Positions 1-4,950 of a DNA stretch of 7,030 nucleotides are shown here, one piece after another. The position numbers and the translations under genes were made by a program. The stretch covers positions 1 through 7,030 of the forward strand of contig JAJRAH010000076.1 in the NCBI GenBank assembly GCA_028679985.1, read 5' to 3'. This DNA comes from Methanomassiliicoccales archaeon (GTDB taxonomy: Archaea > Thermoplasmatota > Thermoplasmata > Methanomassiliicoccales > JACIVX01). The notes beneath the pieces are model-generated. The model searched no databases. It was not told the origin of the DNA and was given only the letters and a program-made list of their open reading frames with translations. Every line of letters begins with the position of its first letter. The first letter of the stretch is position 1.

Positions 1-233
1 TACCCCTCCCTTGTCTTCGGATCTACAAATGCGATCGCGAGGTTCGGATTCTCAGCGATATTGTTCCTGGTCTTTCCCGGAATCAGATCGGCAAAAAGGA
101 GCGTCTCATCATCTATCACGTTGAGGCTCCCCTTCGGTGCCACGTTTGGCACGCCATTCTTTGATGCCGTAGCTACGAAAGCGGGTCTCGCGCTCTTGAT
201 GAACTCCATCACATTCTTGGACATCTTAGCCAT
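1..233 (-). CDS. Pyridoxamine 5'-phosphate oxidase-like FMN-binding protein, N-terminal part
   Basis: This partial gene reads leftwards and runs off the left edge, leaving 77 codons. The visible protein starts MAKMSKNVMEFIKSARPAFV and continues with ATASKNGVPNVAPKGS, a stretch with DDETLLFADL, then KTRNNIAENPNLAIAFVDPK. This is the usual opening of the small split-barrel flavoprotein family related to pyridoxamine-phosphate oxidase: a short helix, a first strand with A-T-x-x-x-x-G-x-P-N, then the K-T-R/K-x-N-I-x-x-N-P segment before the next strand. Members typically bind FMN or F420 and are small cytoplasmic oxidoreductases. The true substrate cannot be told from this fragment, and a role in vitamin B6 synthesis should not be assumed. 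The start ATG (231-233) is supported by an AAGGAGG site 7 nt upstream. The gene is divergent from the QueG-like gene. Family assignment is fairly sure; cofactor and reaction are unknown. Confidence 0.85.
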   Translation of the reverse strand, partial: MAKMSKNVMEFIKSARPAFVATASKNGVPNVAPKGSLNVIDDETLLFADLIPGKTRNNIAENPNLAIAFVDPKTREG

Positions 234-240
234 CTTCAAT

Positions 241-247
241 CCTCCTT
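241..247 (-). promoter_or_regulatory. Shine-Dalgarno site of the flavin-binding protein gene
   Basis: On the minus strand this reads AAGGAGG, with 7 nt before the ATG at 233-231. It is a near-perfect match to the archaeal 16S rRNA 3' end and fixes the start. The flanks TTCAA (235-239) and TTGAA (246-250) are complementary, so in the mRNA the GGAGGA core could sit in a 6-nt loop closed by a 5-bp A/U-rich stem. Confidence 0.8.
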
Positions 248-268
248 GAACCGAGGTATAGAGGTCTG

Positions 269-279
269 AACCATAAATC
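269..279 (-). promoter_or_regulatory. Possible TATA box of the flavin-binding protein gene
   Basis: The minus strand reads GATTTATGG here, the most TATA-like stretch upstream of the gene. Its centre (about 275) would place transcription start near 250, giving a leader of about 17 nt that just includes the AAGGAGG site. The geometry fits an archaeal TBP/TFB promoter, but the box is an imperfect match to TTTATA and no clear BRE is visible, so this is tentative. Confidence 0.35.
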
Positions 280-421
280 CTTTGTCGATTCACCCCGAAT
301 TCTGCTCTGGCCATGCGTCCCAAGAGCCTAGTTGCAGGACAAGTTTCTTGTATCTACTATCATTTCATGTCGCTGTCGAATCGAAGATGTTCGGCGTCCA
401 TCGTATTCAATACTCGAGAGC

Positions 422-427
422 AGGAGG
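422..427 (+). promoter_or_regulatory. Shine-Dalgarno site deciding a TTG start for the QueG-like gene
   Basis: AGGAGG lies 8 nt upstream of the in-frame TTG at 436-438. The upstream in-frame ATGs at 313 and 367 have no comparable site. This makes TTG 436 the best-supported start. The 41 codons between 313 and 435 do not resemble the start of family members that I can recall. Confidence 0.7.
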
Positions 428-435
428 ACCCGAAA

Positions 436-1344
436 TTGCTGGAAGAAGAATTCAGGGGATGGATTGTCTCGGAGATCAAGAACCACGTCTTTTCGAGTCC
501 CGACAACCGGTTGAAGGGAATCGACGATACTCCAATATTCGACCAGCCCTTGGTAGGGTTTGTCTCCGGTGCCGACTCGATCTTCCGCCAACTCAAGGCG
601 GTAATAGGAGAATTCCATCTCACCCCCCACGAGATCATGTCTAGAGTCGCGGAGAGGAAGGGAGCGGATCCCCCGCCGGTGGAAGACGTGGGAGTCATAT
701 CATATGTTCTGCCGATCTCGCGTATGACGAAAAGGGAGAACGCCAGTATGACTGGCATTCCGTCAAGGCGCTGGGCCCACACGCGCTGTTACGGGGAGAT
801 ATTCAATCTTGGAGTTCAAGCGCATATCGTCAAGATCCTCGAGAATGAAGGGTATCTTGCCGTCGCGCCGCAACTGCAGGACGATGTGTTTAGAGTTCTC
901 GTAGATGATAGAGTCGGACTAGCCTCAACCTGGTCGCAGCGTCATATTGCCTTTGCGGCGGGTCTCGGAACCTTCGGTCTCAGTGATGGGCTCATAACTC
1001 GGAAAGGGAAGGCTCACAGACTCGGTAGCGTAGTCGTTGGTCGTCGTCTCAGCTCGCCCGGGAGGGCCTCGGACATCCACGCCGATTGTCTCTTCTTTCA
1101 GGGGAAGAGGTGCATGGAGTGCGCAAGGAGGTGTCCAGCCGGTGCGATCACCGAGCGAGGTCACGACAAGGAGATGTGCGGGAATCATTTTCACGGCAAG
1201 AAGTTGATTATGAAGGAGCTGTACGGGGTTGAACCCTACGGGTGCGGACTCTGCCAGACGGGCGTGCCGTGCGAGAGTAGGAGTCCGACAAGACGCTCAG
1301 CGGAAGGCAAGAAAGCGTTTCCCACCAGCCAGGCTCGAAGGTGA
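436..1344 (+). CDS. QueG-like (COG1600-type) double [4Fe-4S] cluster protein
   Basis: With a TTG start at 436 the protein has 302 residues; an ATG at 313 would give 343. The start is chosen from AGGAGG at 422-427. Numbering here is from the TTG. A central block ASTWSQRHIAFAAGLGTFGL (163-182), followed by an R-x-G-S-V-V strand, matches the corrinoid-binding core of epoxyqueuosine reductase (QueG) and its reductive-dehalogenase relatives. A C-terminal ferredoxin-like part follows, with Cys at 218, 226, 229, 233 (C-x7-C-x2-C-x3-CP) and 248, 270, 273, 279 (ending CGLCQTGVPC). Eight cysteines suit two [4Fe-4S] clusters, but the spacing differs from textbook QueG and the tail lacks its HEAT-like C-terminus. 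A cytoplasmic redox enzyme, possibly cobalamin-linked, is likely. Substrate is unknown: archaea generally make archaeosine, not queuosine, so an epoxyqueuosine role is doubtful. The stop lies 3 nt before dtdA, so the two genes are probably co-transcribed. No clear TATA box is seen upstream. Confidence 0.8.
   Translation: MLEEEFRGWIVSEIKNHVFSSPDNRLKGIDDTPIFDQPLVGFVSGADSIFRQLKAVIGEFHLTPHEIMSRVAERKGADPPPVEDVGVISYVLPISRMTKRENASMTGIPSRRWAHTRCYGEIFNLGVQAHIVKILENEGYLAVAPQLQDDVFRVLVDDRVGLASTWSQRHIAFAAGLGTFGLSDGLITRKGKAHRLGSVVVGRRLSSPGRASDIHADCLFFQGKRCMECARRCPAGAITERGHDKEMCGNHFHGKKLIMKELYGVEPYGCGLCQTGVPCESRSPTRRSAEGKKAFPTSQARR
1340..1344 (+). promoter_or_regulatory. Shine-Dalgarno site of dtdA overlapping the upstream stop
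   Basis: GGTGA contains the TGA stop of the QueG-like gene and lies 3 nt before the dtdA ATG. It pairs with the archaeal anti-SD core. The arrangement suggests that ribosomes finishing the first gene can restart at dtdA (translational coupling). Confidence 0.6.
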
Positions 1345-1347
1345 AAT

Positions 1348-2187
1348 ATGAGGCTTCTCATATGCAGCGTCGTTGACCAAGCTAGCGTGGCGATCAGGGA
1401 TGCCCTTCTGTCGTTGGCTGCTTGGTCCGAAGCGGGAATGTTCGAAGGCAGTCCTGTTTGGAGACGGGACGAAAATACGATTGTGACAATCGAACGGCTT
1501 CACCTTGGCGCGGATGACGTGGACAAGAGCATCGAGCAAACCACTGGTATGCGATTCGACGAGGTCCTCTTCCTCTCCCGCCACAAGGCCGCGTCCGGAA
1601 TCCACACTCTCACAATCCATCCTCTGGGTAATTACGGGAAAGCTGAGTTTGGCGGGAAAGATGAGACACTCGTCCCATCATCCCCGCACTTCATGACCAG
1701 TTTGCTTAGGAGACTTAGGATCGAAGCCGTCGGACTTCCTTTCGAGGTATCCTTTGAGGTGACGCATCACGGTCCGTTCCTCGAGAAGCCGACGACGTTC
1801 ATAGAGATCGGAAGCGACGAGTCGATGTGGGGGAACAGAGACGCCGCCAGAGCGATAGCTTCGAGCATCTTGAACGTCGATGAGATACGATGCCCCGTCG
1901 CGATCGGCATCGGCGGAGGTCATTACGCCCCCCGGTTTTCAGAAGTTGTTGCGACGAAGAAGGTCTCCTTCGGTCACATGATTCCGAACTACTTCATCGA
2001 GACGGCAGACGAACAGACGGCCGTCAAGTACATCCACATGGCTGTCGAAAGGACCAGCGGTGTGAAGAGCGCATACATACACAAGAAGTCGATGAAGCGC
2101 TCGCGTGCAACCTTCTTGAGGCATCTTGTCGAGGATGCCGGTCTTGAAGCGATAGACAGCGAAGATCTGGCCGACAGCGATTTCTAG
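1348..2187 (+). CDS. dtdA: D-aminoacyl-tRNA deacylase (DtdA/GEK1 type)
   Basis: This 279-residue protein has the full set of archaeal/plant DtdA signatures. They are SRHKAASGIHTLTIHPLGN at 77-95, THHGP at 139-143, FIEIGS at 151-156 followed by a conserved W (161), GIGGGHYAPRF at 187-197 and GHMIPNY at 209-215. The family hydrolyses D-aminoacyl-tRNA, freeing tRNA and the D-amino acid. It thereby keeps D-residues out of proteins and recycles trapped tRNA. It is a zinc-dependent cytoplasmic enzyme unrelated in fold sequence to bacterial DtdA/Dtd1, and the conserved histidines above are the likely metal and catalytic sites. Length is normal for the family and there are no gaps or frameshifts. The start ATG follows a GGTGA site and lies 3 nt after the QueG-like gene, so the two are probably one operon. 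The end converges with the membrane protein gene. Family identification is very secure. Confidence 0.96.
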   Translation: MRLLICSVVDQASVAIRDALLSLAAWSEAGMFEGSPVWRRDENTIVTIERLHLGADDVDKSIEQTTGMRFDEVLFLSRHKAASGIHTLTIHPLGNYGKAEFGGKDETLVPSSPHFMTSLLRRLRIEAVGLPFEVSFEVTHHGPFLEKPTTFIEIGSDESMWGNRDAARAIASSILNVDEIRCPVAIGIGGGHYAPRFSEVVATKKVSFGHMIPNYFIETADEQTAVKYIHMAVERTSGVKSAYIHKKSMKRSRATFLRHLVEDAGLEAIDSEDLADSDF

Positions 2188-2198
2188 GGTCTGTGGGC

Positions 2199-2882
2199 CT
2201 ACAATTTCTCTCCGCAGATGGGGCAGGTTCTCCAATCAGACTCGACGGGTGAATTGCACTTAGGGCATCTCTCCTGAAGCTTCGGCCCCTGAGGGGGAAG
2301 TTGCTTGACGCGCGTCTTCGTGAGCGCCGGGGGCTTCATCCTTGACGATTTGATGATCTGTCTGCTCTCCCAATGAGCCTTGTGACCGAGCATCATGATC
2401 ACGCTTCCCGCCACGACGAGCACAAGGCCGAACGCAGCGACGAAGGCCGCCGATCCGAATTTCGCCTCTTCCGCCGTCGCAGCCATGTAATCATTGTTCA
2501 ATAGGGCAAGTGACAGAATTACGGCGATCGTTGATAGCATCATGCAGACGATCGTGGTGGTCGGCCAAAGCCATGTGGGCCCCCAACCTCTCGTGCCGCC
2601 GAACACGGCCATCACGGAGAAGAGTGCGACCAGGATTCCTGAGAAGGGGATGAGGTACATCACCTGGTAAGTCCCGTTGGCATCTACAACGTCGAGTATC
2701 TTCAGATTCACGACCGGTACATGTCCGACGAGCTGAACCCAGGGGAAGTATGTGCTCACGACTATGAGCGCGCCTCCGATCACCGCTAGGAAGACGCCGA
2801 GGATCAGGCCGCTCGGGACCCTCGGTCCAGGAAGCTTGCCGTGACGAAATCGGCTCTGAGCGTTCCTTTCAAATCTAGCCAT
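2199..2882 (-). CDS. Four-helix membrane protein with C-terminal zinc ribbon, unknown function
   Basis: I do not recognise a named family. The 227-residue protein has a basic N-terminus (R3, R6, R11, R13, K16, R21), then four hydrophobic segments at about 24-46, 74-96, 104-128 and 143-165. A basic linker (about 167-201) is followed by a zinc ribbon, CPKC-x10-CPIC (C206, C209, C220, C223), ending ICGEKL. The basic N-terminus and even helix count predict both ends inside, so the ribbon would be cytoplasmic. The loop between helices 1 and 2 (about 47-73), which would be outside, includes a FPWVQL motif close to the membrane. Small zinc-ribbon membrane proteins of this layout are common in archaea and mostly uncharacterised. 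The ATG at 2882 follows a weak GAGGGT site at 2891-2896. The gene lies 64 nt downstream of pyrH on the same strand and may be co-transcribed with it. A TATA-like CATTATGA (around 2923-2930, minus strand) could give it its own weak promoter. Confidence 0.85.
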   Translation of the reverse strand: MARFERNAQSRFRHGKLPGPRVPSGLILGVFLAVIGGALIVVSTYFPWVQLVGHVPVVNLKILDVVDANGTYQVMYLIPFSGILVALFSVMAVFGGTRGWGPTWLWPTTTIVCMMLSTIAVILSLALLNNDYMAATAEEAKFGSAAFVAAFGLVLVVAGSVIMMLGHKAHWESRQIIKSSRMKPPALTKTRVKQLPPQGPKLQERCPKCNSPVESDWRTCPICGEKL

Positions 2883-2946
2883 CTAGTCCCACCCTCAATG
2901 GACACTAACGTCCTTTTCAGTCATAATGGTAGCGCATCGCCGCCGA

Positions 2947-3630
2947 TCAGCCCTTCACTATCGTACCCTTGATGTCCTTTCCTATTATGGCGTTCTCCAT
3001 TTCGTCAAGGTCCCGGCCGTTGATTATATATATCGGTATCCCGGCCCTCAACGCTATCTCGGCCCCCAGTCGGTCGAACACTGTCGACGGGCCGGCTTCA
3101 TGAACGCCCTTGTCGACAAGGTCGTAGAGCTGCTTCAGGGTCATGCTGGCATATCGTCTCGCATCGGGGAACTCCTTCGGATCCGCGGAATAAGCTGCGT
3201 CGACGGAAGTGGCATTCACGATCCTCTTCGCCTTGATCAGCTCCGCAACCCTGGCCGCCACCGCGTCGGTCGTGTGACCGGTTGTTGTCCCGCCCATCAC
3301 GATGATGCCGCCATCCTCGATCAGTCTCGCGGCCTCCTCCTCGCTTCGGGGCATCGCCGGCATGGCGTCATCCCCGAGAGCGAGCAACAGCATCGTTGCG
3401 TTCAACCTCGTCACGGCGATTCCGAGGTTATCGAGTTCCTCCTTTCTGAAATCGAGTTCTCTCCCTGTCGAGATGTAGTATCGTGCGATCCTTCCTCCGC
3501 CACATACGATGTATATCTGGAACTCCTTAGACATCTCGATCAACAACCACGCGAGTTTCCTCAGGTACTTCGCGTCTCCTTCGTCCGGGACGAGAACCGA
3601 GCCTCCAAGGGAGATGACGATCTTGTCCAT
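2947..3630 (-). CDS. pyrH: UMP kinase (uridylate kinase), archaeal type
   Basis: This gene encodes a 227-residue amino-acid-kinase-fold enzyme that phosphorylates UMP to UDP with ATP, the step after UMP in pyrimidine nucleotide synthesis. Visible signatures are the phosphate-binding SLGGS at 7-11, CGGGRIAR at 43-50, GGTTTGHTTDAVA at 113-125 (nucleotide/UMP site), NATSVDAAYSADP at 139-151 and a C-terminal YIINGRD at 201-207. The length fits the short archaeal PyrH, which lacks some regulatory segments of bacterial UMP kinase. The enzyme is expected to be a cytoplasmic hexamer, which is family knowledge. The ATG at 3630 is preceded by GGTG (3636-3639) at 5 nt. It is divergent from prf1, with a single strong TATA element between them, and is followed on the same strand by the membrane protein gene. 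Nothing looks truncated. Confidence 0.97.
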   Translation of the reverse strand: MDKIVISLGGSVLVPDEGDAKYLRKLAWLLIEMSKEFQIYIVCGGGRIARYYISTGRELDFRKEELDNLGIAVTRLNATMLLLALGDDAMPAMPRSEEEAARLIEDGGIIVMGGTTTGHTTDAVAARVAELIKAKRIVNATSVDAAYSADPKEFPDARRYASMTLKQLYDLVDKGVHEAGPSTVFDRLGAEIALRAGIPIYIINGRDLDEMENAIIGKDIKGTIVKG

Positions 3631-3635
3631 GCACG

Positions 3636-3639
3636 CACC
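3636..3639 (-). promoter_or_regulatory. Shine-Dalgarno site of pyrH
   Basis: GGTG on the minus strand lies 5 nt before the pyrH ATG. It shows that pyrH is translated from a leadered mRNA, unlike the divergent prf1. Confidence 0.5.
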
Positions 3640-3670
3640 AACAGCTTTATTACAGTAATCCCTTTTGGCG

Positions 3671-3679
3671 TATAAAAAA
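3671..3679 (-). promoter_or_regulatory. Possible TATA box of pyrH (same element, opposite strand)
   Basis: On the minus strand the element reads TTTTTTATA. A start about 25 nt downstream would fall near 3648-3650, giving a leader of about 18-20 nt that carries the GGTG ribosome site. A second A/T-rich stretch, GTAATAAAGC (3645-3654, minus), is too close to the ATG for a leadered transcript and is the weaker alternative. Confidence 0.45.
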
Positions 3680-3680
3680 T
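3671..3680 (+). promoter_or_regulatory. TATA box of the prf1 operon, leaderless geometry
   Basis: TATAAAAAAT stands out in a GC-rich setting. Its centre lies about 24-25 nt upstream of the A of the prf1 ATG (3699), the usual distance from TATA box to transcription start in archaea. Transcription would therefore begin at or within a few bases of the start codon. There is no Shine-Dalgarno site in the space between, which agrees with a leaderless mRNA. The reverse complement TTTTTATA could also serve pyrH. Confidence 0.75.
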
Positions 3681-3698
3681 TCCTAGGTTGTATGTTTG

Positions 3699-4949
3699 AT
3701 GGAATCAGCCGCTCAGTTGGGCGAGAAGCTAAGCGACAAGCAGAAGTACGATTTCAAGAGGGCTTTGGAAGAGATAAGAGAGCTTCACGGCCGCGGAACG
3801 GAGCTGATTTCCGTCTACGTCCCTCCAAACAAGCAGATATCGGACGCGGCGTCCTACCTCAGGGGCGAGTACTCTCAATCCTCTAACATCAAGTCTCAGA
3901 GCACCCGCAAGGCAGTCATGGGTGCAATCCAATCGATTCTCTCTAGGCTGAAGTACTACAAGCACCCGCCGGCGAACGGCGTCGTGTTCTTCGTCGGGGA
4001 GGTGCCGAAGGTCGGCGATCAGACACGGATGGTCCAGTACGTCTTGGAGCCGCCCGAGCCCATCACGACATTCCTCTATCGCTGCGACTCGCAGTTCTAC
4101 CTTGAACCCCTCTTGGACATGCTGGAGGAGAAGAGGTCTTACGGCCTGATAGTGATAGATCGGAGCGAGGCGACGCTCGGCCTGCTGAAAGGGAAGAGGG
4201 TGCAGATCATAAAGAACATTCAGTCCCTGGTTCCCAGCAAGCACAGAATGGGAGGACAGTCTGCGCTGAGGTTCGAGAGGCTGATAGAGATCGCCGCACA
4301 CGAATTCTTCACGAAGGTCGCCGACACTGCTACTGGTGCGTTTCTCACAGCAAAGGATCTCAAGGGGATTCTGATCGGAGGTCCGGGCCCGACAAAGGAC
4401 TACTTCAACGAGACCGAGTATCTCCATCACGAACTGCAGAAGAAGGTCGTAGGAACCTTCGATACCGGCTACACGGACGAGTACGGCTTGAGGGAACTGG
4501 TCGAGAAGGCGAAGGAGAAGCTTGAGGATATGGACCTCATGCGCGAGAAGCGGTTCATGCAGCGTCTCCTCGAAGAGATAAGGAAGCCTGACGGCGGTCT
4601 GTCCGCGTACGGCGAAGAAGAGGTGCGCAGGAACCTCGAGCTCGGTGCCGTCGGTGTCCTTCTGCTCTCGGAGGGCTTGAAGAAGCACAGGGTCTCCGCC
4701 GAGTGCGGCAGCTGCGGCTGGAACGGAATGATTACGGTCGGGAAGACCGTTGAGGGAGTGAAGTGCCCGAAGTGCGGGTCGGAAGCGGAGATAAAGTCAG
4801 ATGTTGATGTCATCGACGAGTTCTACGAGGTCTCGGAGAGGATGGGGACCGAGGTGGAACTCATATCGACGGATTCGGAAGAGGGGGAGATGCTGATGAC
4901 GGCTTTCGGAGGGATTGCCGCGATATTGCGATTCAGGACTGGTGGATGA
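3699..4949 (+). CDS. prf1: Peptide chain release factor 1, archaeal (aRF1)
   Basis: This 416-residue protein recognises all three stop codons in the ribosomal A site and triggers peptide release. Domain 1 holds the stop-codon reading motifs NIKS (63-66, in YSQSSNIKSQSTR) and Y-x-C-x3-F (Y127, C129, F133). Domain 2 holds the catalytic GGQ (185-187, in HRMGGQSALRFERL), which reaches the peptidyl transferase centre. Domain 3 carries a Cys4 zinc ribbon in the minidomain (C336, C339, C356, C359), as in many archaeal factors. The family's partner is aEF1A, acting in place of a separate eRF3, with ABCE1 in recycling. Length is normal. The start is ATG 3699; the TTG just before it (3696) is less likely because the TATA box spacing fits the ATG as the 5' end. 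It is the first gene of a plus-strand run, with argS beginning 1 nt after its TGA stop. Confidence 0.98.
   Translation: MESAAQLGEKLSDKQKYDFKRALEEIRELHGRGTELISVYVPPNKQISDAASYLRGEYSQSSNIKSQSTRKAVMGAIQSILSRLKYYKHPPANGVVFFVGEVPKVGDQTRMVQYVLEPPEPITTFLYRCDSQFYLEPLLDMLEEKRSYGLIVIDRSEATLGLLKGKRVQIIKNIQSLVPSKHRMGGQSALRFERLIEIAAHEFFTKVADTATGAFLTAKDLKGILIGGPGPTKDYFNETEYLHHELQKKVVGTFDTGYTDEYGLRELVEKAKEKLEDMDLMREKRFMQRLLEEIRKPDGGLSAYGEEEVRRNLELGAVGVLLLSEGLKKHRVSAECGSCGWNGMITVGKTVEGVKCPKCGSEAEIKSDVDVIDEFYEVSERMGTEVELISTDSEEGEMLMTAFGGIAAILRFRTGG
4941..4944 (+). promoter_or_regulatory. Shine-Dalgarno site deciding the argS start
   Basis: GGTG, inside the last codons of prf1, lies 6 nt before ATG 4951. It supports that start over the upstream in-frame ATG at 4915, which would add 12 residues and overlap prf1 by 35 nt. 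Confidence 0.6.
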
Positions 4950-4950
4950 G

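Larger units (their letters stand above)
248..435. other. Divergent intergenic region without a recognised gene
   Basis: This stretch lies between the flavin-protein start and the TTG start of the QueG-like gene. It holds the tentative minus-strand TATA box (about 269-279), the AGGAGG site at 422-427 and a short perfect palindrome GTATTCAATAC (403-413). I see no tRNA, small RNA or convincing plus-strand TATA box. If the QueG-like gene really starts at 313, part of this is coding. Confidence 0.5.

Noticed and set aside
403..413. Perfect palindrome GTATTCAATAC as an operator or TATA element
   Set aside because: It is only 11 bp and occurs once. As a TATA box it would place transcription start at about the TTG start (near 433-436), excluding the AGGAGG site at 422-427 from the mRNA, so I give it no role.
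234..435. Possible tRNA or small RNA in the left intergenic region (GATTCACCCCGAATTC resembles a T-arm)
   Set aside because: No acceptor, D or anticodon stems can be formed around it in the right order, so the resemblance looks accidental.
3024..3033. TATATATA-like stretch that could be a promoter
   Set aside because: It lies inside pyrH and encodes the conserved Tyr-Ile-Ile-Asn segment; no gene start lies at a fitting distance on either strand.
2926..3675. 249-codon open frame opposite pyrH
   Set aside because: It mirrors the conserved pyrH gene; its protein is rich in His/Arg/Ser and shows no domain.
3729..4688. 319-codon open frame antisense to prf1
   Set aside because: It is a shadow of the aRF1 gene; the translation is low-complexity Leu/Arg/Val-rich with no family resemblance.
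4915..4950. Earlier ATG for argS, adding 12 residues
   Set aside because: It would overlap prf1, has no ribosome site, and the added residues are the out-of-frame reading of the aRF1 C-terminus. ATG 4951 with GGTG upstream fits better.
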